This document shows, one piece after another, positions 20,601 through 32,600 of a DNA stretch of 51,120 bases; positions within the stretch are counted from its first letter, which is position 1, and each line of letters starts with the position of its first letter. A program made the translations under genes and the position numbers. This DNA is from Guillardia theta CCMP2712 (Eukaryota > Cryptophyceae > Pyrenomonadales > Geminigeraceae): positions 371,883 to 423,002 of the forward strand of contig NW_005434620.1 of assembly GCF_000315625.1 (NCBI RefSeq), read 5' to 3'. Under the pieces are notes generated by a model. That model did not search any database and was not told the origin of the DNA. It was given only the letters and a program-made list of their open reading frames with translations.

Positions 20601-23600
20601 CGGCGATGGGATGCCGAATTGGAGGTACTCGAGCTCGAGGACGAGGATGGTTGTCCAGTGATGCTCATGATCTTGTAGAGATCTCGACTCGGACAACGAC
20701 AATCTTCTTGATTCGTATGAGGGGATCGGAGATCCCGACGGTGACGGTATTCCAAACTTCCTCGACAAGGACAGTGATGGTGAAACCCATCTCTTCCCTC
20801 CATGCTCGTGCGTTGACTCGCCGCTACTTGTTGTAGGCGATTCGATCCCTGACATCGTTGAGGGATCGGGTGACGTGGACAAAGACGGGATCCCCAACTT
20901 CCTGGACCTTGACAGTGACAGTAAGGATGCCCTTGAAGTCATCACCCGACTTTCTGACCCTCTGACCTCAGACGACATGATACCCGACGTGGAAGAAGGC
21001 ACATCAGACATGGACAAGGACGGCATACCCAACTACCTTGACATGGACAGCGACGGGGACGGGATCCTGGACTCTATCGAGACTAACAAGACAGGGGCCA
21101 ACGGGGCCCCTAGGTACCTCAACTTGGACTCAGACGGGGACACGCTGCCGGATAGCAAGGAAGGGCTTCAGGATCCGGATGGAGATGGCATCCCTAACTG
21201 CTACGATCTTGACAGCGACGGTGAAGCATCGTCGGGCCGTGCCCGCTAACTTGTTCCTTCTGACGGCTCTGCTGGGCAGGCGACGAACTCCTGGACGAGT
21301 ACGAGTACAACATCACCATCGTGCTGAGGAATGCCAGCTTGCAGGATGAGGACAGAGATGGGCTGCCCAACTGGGTAGACACGGATTCCGACGGAGACGG
21401 CGTCCCTGATGCGATCGAAAAAGCTCACCATATAAACAGTGAAGGTGTACCCGCTTTCCTCGACCCTCTCTATCCCAACCAAGAGAACACAATCTGCGTT
21501 TCGAGGTGCCCCGCGCCTCTCCCCAACAGGTCCAACGGAGCCGATCTCGATTCTGACAACGGTGAGTGGAGGACGTGACTTGTTGTCTTGCATGCTACCA
21601 TGCTCTCACGTTTCCTCACCCTGTTGATGGTGCACCCTTGCTCAATCTTCTCCCCCATCCTCTCCATTGCTTTCCTCCTCGTCTGCATGCTTGATAGGAT
21701 CATCTTCCGCTGAGCTGAACTGCTTGTAGATGGTCTACCGGACGAAGTTGAAGGAACCGTTGACACAGACGGCGACGGCCTTAGAGACTATGAGGATCCT
21801 GACTCAGACAATGGTGACGCTGACCGCTTTCATCCTTTTCTCTCTCTTTTCTCGTGTCTTCTTCCCTCCTTATTTCCCTGCCTCATCCCTTTCCCCTCGA
21901 AGCCCATCGCGTCTTTCCATCCTCATCCACATACTTGGCCTCAGGCCTCCTTTCTTCATTCTCCTTCGCTCACTCGATGCCATCAGATGGCATTCTGGAC
22001 TGGGACGAGGCAGGAAAGGAGTACCAACAGACCAAGGTATGCTGCCATGACACAGACGGCAACGGCATACCCGACTTTCGCGATCTGGACTCTGACGGTG
22101 AGCACGAGGCTTGACGGTCCGCCTGGCTGATGAAGTTGACAAGGGGATGGGATCGGCGACGATGTAGAGGGTGCTGAGGATACGGATGGGGATGGGATAC
22201 CCAACTACCGCGACCTAGACTCTGACAACGTGAGTGCTTCTGCAGCAAGTGATGATGTACTGACTTCTCCTCTCCTCCTCTCAGGATGGAACTCCTGACA
22301 TCGACGAGAGCGAGTCGGAGGACAAGAACCGCAACCAAATCATCGACTTCCTCGACCCTGAGGTCACCTGCTCTAGACACTACACGCATCAGATCTGGAA
22401 AAATGCTTCTCGCGCCACCGACGTGCAGCAAGTGAGCTGCAGCGACTCTGTTGCCAACGGAGGGATCTTGTGCGAGAAAGGAGAAGACTCCTGTACCAAA
22501 TCGATCGATCGCTTTCACGGCAAGGTCGGACAGATCTACACTGTCCTCTGCCCTGCCACTTGCTCCTACCAGGCTGTGTATGGGCCCGCAAGTCTCGACG
22601 GAGGGAAGCCTTGCTCTTTCTCCTCCGGCGCTCAAGTCGCTTTCCTCGATGCCTCCTCCATCTGTGGAGCTGGGCTCGCGATGGGAGTACTACGGTATGG
22701 TGTGACTGGTGTGTTCTCTTTCCAGCTCGTCGAGCCGGTGGAATCATATCCAGCATGCAAGAACATGCCCGTACAGTCGCCTGCTCCTCCCTACTCCGCG
22801 GAGACTCTAAGCTTCAGCTGGCCGCAATGGAACTTGTCAAACTCTCCCTCCATGATCAGCTCTTACGGCAGCGCTGCTAGCTGCTGCAACTACTCCACAT
22901 CCACTGCCAACACGACGGCAACGCCGGACGGAGGCGGATGCTGCGCAATCCAACGGTTCCGTCAGCGATGGGTGGGATCGGCATGGGTGGGAGTCAGAGC
23001 CTTTCAGATCCTCCCGGACACCTACGTGGGAGGGTGCGGGGCACATGCCACAGAGAAGCTCTGCCGGGCAGATGCCGGCTGCGACTACAAGTCGACCTGC
23101 GGATGCTTCACGAAGGGTTGCGGATGCAACAACGAGCTGTGCTGTGTGAAAGGGAGGAACGACACGCAGGGGGAGGTGCCGCTCTGTGTAGATCGGTGCA
23201 GCCCCCTTGACATCGTCCCCAAGAACGTCACCACCTGGCCGATCAACCTGACTACCTCACTCGGCCCCTCGGCTGCCCCAGCTGCCTTCCTGGTCAACCT
23301 CAGCACGAGGCCAGCTGACACGGTCTTTGTCAGGGTCTCGAGCGAGCAGTGCCAACTCAACGTGACGGAGGGCAGCGATTTGATCTTCACTCAGAACAAC
23401 TGGAGCGATGCCAAGGAGGTCCTGGTGAACGGGCGAGCATGTACTGGAGGGTCCGAAGACTCTGAGACACACAGGACATACGAGGTCTCGCTGTCGGTAA
23501 CCAGCTCGGACGAAGAGTACCACCTTATCCCGGTGCCGGGTGTTCCCATCACCATCCTTTCCACTGCATGTCCTCCCCTAAAGATCCCGCAAGGTGTCGT

Positions 23601-26600
23601 CGTCGTGTCCTCCAGCGGCAGCACCGGCGGCGGCGTGCCGGATCCCAGCTTCATCCTCATTCTGAACTACTACTGCCGCCGCTACTACCAGGAGGAAGAC
23701 AACGTCGACCAAGCCGAGCACTACTTGAGCAAGTGCAAGGCACAGGACTGCGATCAGAGGATGGAGAAGATAGGGTGTCCGTACACAGACCAGAACGGCT
23801 TCTGCTATGCCGAGTCAGGAATCGCCTACTGCTCATCCCATCCCACCGACCCTCGCTGCTATGTGGGCGTTAAGTCCCTCTATGGACAGTGCGCAAACCT
23901 CGTCTACTACCTGCAAGGCAACAGCTCTGCCGAACAGACAACTTCCAAGACCTGCCCCAACCAGGCAGGAGCAACGTGTGAGCTCAAGTGCGAGGAAGGG
24001 AAGGTCCCCCAGGACACGGTTAAGCTGCAATGTAACGCTGCCACAAGGCAGTGGGAGGGGAAGATGCCCTCCTGCTCATGCTCCTCGGGATACTACACCT
24101 CTGCCTCGTCCTGCGTCCCCTGCTCCACGTACAGCTGCTCCACTGGCTACTACAGGTCAGCCTGCAGCCAGGACAAGGACTCTGTGTGTGTCCCCTGTAC
24201 AAAGAAGCCAGAAAACGCAGAATTTTCACGCACTACGGATCAGCTCAAGGATGATTCCTGCCCATGGTCGTGCTCGACCGGCTACTGGCGATCAGGAGAT
24301 GTCTGCAAGACATGCTCTCGCTTCGTGTGCCCCATCGGGCAATACAGAGGCGCCTGCACCTCAACTGCCGATGCATCTTGCGTGCCATGCACAGATAGCA
24401 AACCGGCGCATGCTGTCTGGTCGAGTGCAGGATCGCCCTTCGACAAGGACAACTGTCAGTGGACGTGCGATACTGGGTTCTTCCTCGATTCCTCCAACAA
24501 GCTCTGCGTCACCGACATTCTGCACTCTCTCGTAGTGGATGTGCCTGACACAGACATATCCGAGGCAGGGAAGACGACGACGATCAAGGTCAAGCTCTCA
24601 AGACCTCCAACCTCAACTGTAACAGTGAAGTTTGCTGACAACTCTCATGTCCGAGCCTCGTTGAACAGCTTTGACTTCGACAGCAGCAACTGGAATACTT
24701 CCATCACCATCGTCGTTTCCGCGGTTGACGATTCCATCCGTCAGGGTCCACATAGCAGCTCCATCATCATCACAACCTCAAGCGATGACTCTGACTGGGA
24801 CTTCAGTAACCCTCGAACTGTTTCGTTCAACATCGCAGACAACGATTGTTCCAGCCTACGACTCTCGCAGTTTGCTAAATTGTTGGATTGTCAGACCACG
24901 TACGGGCTCAACTGCTCCATCACGTGCAAGCAAGGGTACGAGCCCTCCAACATCACAACCTTGAGCTGCACCCCGACAGACTGGGATCGACTCCCTCCCT
25001 CATGCTCTCAGTGCTCTTCCAACTACTTCCAGGGAGCTGGCAAGGAGTGTCTCCGATGCTCTGAAGGTCCGTGCGCAATCGGGTACTACAGGGGCCCATG
25101 CCAGGACCAGGCGGACGCGGATTGCCGCCCATGTACCAACCCGCTTCCTCTCAACAGCCGCTACATCAGCAGCGGCTCTCCCCCGTCGGAGAACAACTGC
25201 CAGTGGGCTTGCAACCAAGGGTACGACCAGCACAACACCTCCTGCGTCCTGATGCCTCAGCCTCGTCTCGATGTCATCACGAAGAATATCAGCACCTCGG
25301 AGCAGGTCGGCAGCAATCCAGCCTGGTTCCAGCTGCGCCTGTCCAGGGCACCGACGAGCGACGTGACAGTGCGGGTGCAAGTGGACAGCCACCTCACGAA
25401 TGTTGGGAGCGCCGTCTACACCTTCACATCTGCCAATTACCTCAACTACCAGGACCTCTTCCTGTACGCTGTTGACGACCACATCTATCAGGGCCTCCAT
25501 AGCGGCACCTTCTACCTCTCCATCGTCACAGACGACATCCTGTACAAGTCCATCGGGCCGTTGAACTTCTCAGTGGACATCATCGACAACGATTGCCGCG
25601 AGCTCACTGCCCCGCTGCGAGGAAAGATCGTCTCCTGCAACAACTCCTTTCAGGGCTCCTGCGTCTTCGAGTGCGACGAGGGATACGCTCCCATCGGTCA
25701 GATCCAGCTCACCTGCCTGCCCGACCTGGCCCGTTGGTCCCAGCTCCCTCCCACCTGCTCCTCTTGCGCTCCGGAGTACTTCCTCAATGGAGGGGCATGC
25801 AATCCTTGCAACCAGTCGGCTTGTCCTCCCGGCACGTACAGAAGCGCGTGCGGCGCCATGGAAGACAGCTACTGCCAAGTGTGCACGCAGAAGCCCAACA
25901 GCTCTAGATTCGTTTCCGCGGCCAACCCGATCAACGCAGACAACTGCGGCTGGGGATGTAACCCCGGTTACTACCAGTCGGGCAAGACGTGCAGCCCCTG
26001 CTCGACTAGCACGTGCCCAGCTGGGCAATACCGGACTGGGTGTAAGCAGGTGGGCTCTTTGAAAGATTCCACCTGTGTGCCCTGCACGAACCAGATCCCA
26101 ACCAACAGCAACTACTCGAGCCCCGGGCAGCCGTTTGACAGCAACAACTGCGGTTGGACCTGCAACAAGGGATACTACAAGAACTCCAGCGACCTCTGCA
26201 CCCCTGACGTCATCCCTGCTGTGGTGGTGGACAGGAGCAACATCCCGACTCTGAGCGAGGCCTCAGACAAGGTGTCTGCCTCTATTCCCGTCAAGCTCTC
26301 CAAGGCGCCTTCTGCTGACGTCACCATCACCCTGACCTCCTCTGATGCTCTCATCCTCTCCTCTCCGACAGTGTTGACCTTCACGTCGACAAACTGGAAC
26401 GTAGAGCAGATGGTCGTGGTACTGCCTTACAACGACCAGATCAAGCAGGGGACACACAGTGGGAATGTCTCGTTCTCCGTCGCTTCTACAGACTCTGGCT
26501 ACAACCAGATCTCTGTGGACCAGCTGACGGTCAGCGTCCTGGATAACGACTGCCAACCTCTGAAGGCTCCTCCCAACTCTTCCTTGGTTGTGTGCAACAG

Positions 26601-29600
26601 CTATTATGGGGGCGAGTGTACCATCCAGTGTGACGTGGGAAGGAGCCCGAGCGAACCTTACACAATGATCTGTCTCTCGTCAACAGCGGACTGGAGCAGG
26701 GAGATGGTCGACTGCTCCTCTTGTGCTCAGGGCTATTACTCCTCAGGAGCAGGCTGCGTCGCATGCAGCCTTTCCACCTGCCCTCTTGGCACCTATCAGG
26801 TCAGTTGCACACCAAACACACAGCCATCTTGTGTTGCATGCACAAACAAACCTGCCAACTCCATCTACACCTCCGCGGGGACCCCGTACAACAGAAACAA
26901 CTGCTCCTGGACATGTGAAGGGAATTTCTGGAAGTCAGGATCCCATTGCCTTCCTTGCTCTTCCTCCCCCTGCCCCGTTGGGACTTATCGCACCTCCTGC
27001 TCTAAAGAACAGGACAGCAACTGCACTGCGTGCATCAATGCCTTGCCTGCTAACGCCCGCTACACGACATCAGGCGATAGCAACAACCAGTGCTCTTGGC
27101 TGTGCAACGACGGCTACCTGTTCAACGAGAGCACGGCCGCTTGTCAGGTGCGAGGGACGGCTGGTCTCATCGTTACCCCTGTGGTGATGAAGACTGGGGA
27201 GGACCCCAACAGCCCGCCAGCTGAGTTTGACATTCGCTTGTCATCGCTCCCCATGGGCCCTGTCAACCTGACCCTCAATGCGCTGTCACAGTTCTACCCG
27301 ATCGAGCCAGTCGGAGTGACCTTCGACGAGACCAACTGGAGCAAGCCCTACCGCGTCAGGGTCAAGGCTGTTCCCAACGACGTGCCGCAAGGTTTCCACT
27401 CGGGGGACGTGCTGGTCAGCATCCGGACGACCGACTTTCTCTACAGCCAGCTGGCTGACAAGAGGGTGGAGATTCAGATCGAGGAGGACATGTGCCCTCC
27501 TGTCCGCAGCAAGGGCAACCTCTACGTCGCCTCCTGCAACCGCAGCATCGATGGGATATGCAGCATGCGATGTGGGGAGGGCTACGAGCCGGACCGGACT
27601 GTCATGCTGCAGTGCGTGAGGACGGTGGAGGGCACGAGCTGGGACAGCACTCCTCCCTCCTGCTCGCAGTGCACCAAAGACTACTTCCTCAACGGCTCGG
27701 TCTGCGTGCCGTGCAACCTGGCTGAATGCCCTGCGGGCTTCTTCCGAGGGCCGTGCATGGCCCCGACAGGAGGCCTGTGCTACCCCTGCTCCTCACTGAT
27801 CCCGTCAAACGCGGAGTTTGTGACAGGAGGGTATCCTTCCTACCTCGACAACTGCAAATGGAAATGCAAGAAGGGATACTTCCTTGACACGACCTACGGC
27901 CTTGACTGCGTCCCCAACGTGACTGTAGGGATCGATATCAATGTCATCGGATCCCAGACGGGGGAGTCGTCCAGCTACGGACCAGCAGTGCTGGAGTTTG
28001 TGCTCACCGAAGAGCCAAAGGACTTTGTCACCATCTTCTTTCGTTACTCATCCTCCCAGCTCCAGCAGCCGCAGCCAGGCTCTTTGACCTTCCAGAAGTC
28101 CAGCTGGAACACAGCTCAGAAGGTGATTCTGTCAGGCTGTACCTGTTTGGCACCTCACTGACCGTTCCTGACAGATCTCAGTGCTGGCTGTCGACGACGT
28201 TGTTTACGAGGGGCTCCACTCCAGCAGGGTAATCACCGAGGTTTACAGCAGTGACGTCAGGTACAACGGGATGTCAGTCCCGGAGATCTCGATCTCGATC
28301 CACGACAACGACTGCCCTCCGCTGCCCATGTATGCTCCCTGTGCTCTTGCCCCACCTGTCGCTTACTTGTCTCCCTCCCAGATCCGCCAACGTGCAAGTA
28401 GTATCGGCGTCCTGCTCTTACAGTTGTACCCTCCAGTGCGCTCAAGGCTACTCCCAGTCAGGCCCTGTGACTGTCGCCTGCAACGCTGCCAAGGGTGTCT
28501 GGGAGGGTGACCTACCCAACTGCACTACCTGCAAGGAGGGGTACTACCTCTCCCGGGGCTCCTGTACCCCCTGCTCCACCGACGAGTGCCCCATCGGGCA
28601 GTACCGAGGGGCGTGCGGCGGGACAAGAGACTCCGCTTGCCAGGCCTGCACCTCTGAGATGGGCAACATCAAGTTCGTAGGTAGCGGTATCCCTTACAAC
28701 AACAACTCTTGCCCGTGGGAGTGCGTGTACGGCTACAACCTCGTCAACGGTACCTGCACCCAGGTCCCGACCCCCACCAACGTCATCCGAGACCCTACAG
28801 ACTCTGACAACGACGGGATCCCGGACAACGTGGAGACGAAGACGAGGGACAGCGACCATGACGGGATCCCAGACTACCTGGATCTTGACTCTGACAACGA
28901 TGGTATCCCGGATGCTGTGGAGACTGCGGTCGATACGGATGGAGATGGCTTCCCTGACTATCGAGATGTCGATTCTGACAATGATGGTGAGGGAAGCAGA
29001 AGAGCGAGTGAGTGCTGACCTGGTTCTTCAGGGATCCCCGACGAGGTCGAAGGGCTAGAGGACTCCGACGGGGATGGCCGGCCCAACTATCGGGACATGG
29101 ACAGTGATGGCGATGGGATCAGCGGTAAAAGCTCTCTATCATGACCGCTCTTGTTTCCTGAAGTTGCAAACTGCAGATCTCATCGAGGGTGTCGAAGACT
29201 CTAACGACAACGGGATCCCCAACTACCTCGACCTGGACAGTGACGGTGACGGCATCCCGGACTCACTTGAGGGCCTGTCGGATGTTGACGGCGACGGGAT
29301 TCCAGCGTTCCTTGACTTGGATTCGGACGGAGATGGCATCCTGGATGTCGTAGAGAAGTCCCCAGATGTGCAGGAGATAGACGACTCGACCAACAACAAC
29401 CCGGTGGACACTGACAACGACGGGATTCCCGACTTCTTAGATCGCGATTCTGACAACGATGGAGTGCCTGACGTGCTTGAAGGGTTGGGTGACCCCGACA
29501 AGGTAGGAAATGTGGAGAGAAGACAGTTTGCCGTGGGCGAAGATTGACTGTGGCGGTGGAACAGGACGGGGTTCCGAACTTCAGGGACGATGATTCAGAC

Positions 29601-32600
29601 AACGATGGCATCGGAGATAAGGTAGCCCATGGAAGGTTGCCTGCCCCTTTACTGACCTTGGGCGATCGTTGCAGGTTGAAGGGATCATGGACTATGACCA
29701 CGACGGCGTCCCAGACCGACTGGATCTGGACACTGACAACGATGGACTTCTGGATCGAGTGGAGGGAGTTCCGGCATGGAGAGATGCGGCGGTCATTCCG
29801 GTCCCCAAGGACCAGAAGGATTCCGATGGGGATGGAATAGCAGATATCATCGAAGGTGACACTGACGTCGACAACGACGGTATCCCCAACTACTTGGATC
29901 TTGACAGGTACCCCCTCTCCCTCCACCTCTTCCTCTTATTCCTCTTCTTCCCGCTGCAACCCCTTGCTCTTCCCCCTCCGATGATCCAGTTCCCCTCCCA
30001 TTGTCGACTCGCCCTCCCTCTCCTCTCGCCTCTAGTTGATCGCATCCCTATTCTGACGCTCCTCTCTTTAGCGATGGCGATGGGATTCCCGACAAGAACG
30101 AGACAGCGGCAGACGGACCGGACAAGGACGGCATCCCCAACTTCCTTGACCTTGACAGCGATGGAGATGGGATCACCGACTATGTGGAGGGAGCAGGAGA
30201 CCAGGACGGCGACGGGATCCCCAACTACCTTGACATCGACTCCGATGGCGACGGCATTCTTGACTCGCACGAGTGTCAGTGTACGATAGTGAAGGGGCTC
30301 AACTACTCCAGGAACCCACAGGACTACGATGCTGACGGCGTTCCCAACTACCTGGACTTGGACTCAGGTGAGGGCTGCTTGGGTGGCTGGCAGGGGATTG
30401 ATGACGTGGCAGACAACGACGGGATCCTGGACGAGGTGGAGGGAGAAGCTGATAGCAACGGCAATGGGCAGCCGGACTACCTGGACCCTGTGACTTCGAT
30501 CAAGGGACGAGCTGCAAGTATGGACGCCGACGGCGATGGCATCCCGGACGCCGTGGAAGGGACGGATGACTTTGATAAAGGTGAGTTGGAGGGGAAAGAG
30601 CGGGCAGGGGAGAGAGGAAGAGGAAGCGGAGGGGAGGGGGATGAGTGTGGGGGCGACTTGATGGGGCAAGTTTGTGTGTCAGATTCTGACGCTGCCAATC
30701 TAGACGGAATACCCAACTATCTCGACCTGGACAGCGATGGCGATGGGATATCAGACATGCAGGAGGGCACAGGAGACTTGGATGCGGACGGTACGCTTGC
30801 TCGTTGCCTGCTAGTGAGGAAGTCTTTTCTGATCCTGGCAACAGGTCTGCCGGACTTCCTGGACCCAGTCTTCAATCAGCAGCAGCCCCTAATCTGCAGA
30901 AGCCCTGGTTGCCGAAAACTGGGAGTGAATTTCGATCTCGTGGATCAGCAAACGCAAAAGATGTCGAGCTTGGAATACGTGGCAGCGGTGCTGGTGCTGG
31001 TGCTTGTCCCTCTAATCGTGTGCTACTGCCAGTGTTTCGTGGTGGCCTGTTCGAAGAGTGCGAAGCAGATCTGCGTGCACTGCTGTGAGAACATCTCGGT
31101 GTGCCATGGCAAGGTTGTCAGGCTGAGATTCGATCCGATATGCTATCATCTGTGGGGAGATCAGAGTGAACTGATTGAAGATCTGCGGCAAGAGATCTGC
31201 GAGTCGATGAACCTGGCCAAGACGCAGGTGACGATCAGACCCGAAGCCTTCAACAGGGACGCTGTCTCTCTCACTGTGAAGCTGCTGTGTTGGAAACAGG
31301 CTGACCGGCTCTTCAAGAGGAGGACAGGGTTCATTCTCAAGGAAGAGAACAAGGAGGATCCGGATGGTGACGATGACTGGAGAAGGACGAAGACGGGGCA
31401 GATCTCGACCGTTATGCATCAGGAGTTGTCGAATGAGAAAAGTCCCTTGAGGACCGGCAAATGTTCCGCTCACATCCAGGAGATAGGGGTGCTGGAGTTT
31501 GACGACCCTCAGTTGCTCTGCGGCTCCTGTGACAGGGACCGGCGGAGTTGTCGTTGCAAGTGCGAGGTCTGTGGAGACAAGAAGTCAGGCTGTGCGGTCG
31601 ATTGTGTGAACTACTGCCATGTTTGCAATGAGCCCATGAGCATGTGTACCTCTGGAAAGATCCTTGTATCGTTCAAGGACAAGCAATTCACTGACAAGAC
31701 AGGCAACCTGAAAGACTTGCGAGATGTAGTCTGCAACAGATTGAAGCTGCACCCTCTGCAGGTCTTGTTCTCTTCACCCTCAGTCACGGACGGTGGGGAG
31801 CTGGTCATGCAGATGAAGAGCATGCGATCGATGACGCGCATCCTCGAGAGCCTCAAACTGAGGATTGACCTCGGGAACTGCAACGTCTGCGACTCGCGCA
31901 GCGACAAGGTGCTGGTTCAGGATTTCATGGACCTCTACCACAAGAGCGAGAGCGCAGCCGATGGGTCCATATTAGAAGGGATCGAGTCAGCTCGCAGTTT
32001 GGACGACATGGTTGACTTGACAACCTCGGCGAGGAAAGGTTATAATATGCTCTCTCAGTCTTGCTTCGTCGACTGCGACCTTCAGTACAAGGACCACAAC
32101 TACTTCTCTACCCTTGACAAGAACCTTTCTGTAGCCTACGTGTTCGATACTGCCGAGATCTTTTCAAGCAACGCCTCTGCCAAGTCTCGCCTTGAACCTA
32201 CCGCCAAGGAAGATGATCTGCCGTCCTTCATTCTCAAGGATGGGCAGGAGAACAACCTTGCTCTTCGCAGATCGATGGACGCCCCACAAAACGGATCGAC
32301 CAAACGCAGTTTGGCAGAGGCCACGGCTGCTTCGCCTGAGGAAATGATAATATCCTCACTTCCTGGCCAGATAGAAGGAGAGCTTGCGGGTGGTGCAATG
32401 GATCAGACATCCCACTCTCCCAACGAGACTTTCGGAGAGGATCCCCACGGGGAGATCGCAGCTCCGTTGCCAAGGATCATTCCCTTTCACCTCCCCAACC
32501 CCAGGGCTCTGCCATCCTCCACTCCCAGTCCCAGGATGCAAAGAGCTCTGCCGTCGCCCAGGCAGATTCTGCAGCCTGGCGACAAGCTGCTGTCACAAGG

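Noticed and set aside
19913-20803. 296-codon minus frame opposite TSP3 array 1
   Set aside because: Arg/Ser-rich complement of Asp/Gly codons; the plus strand has clear TSP3 repeats.
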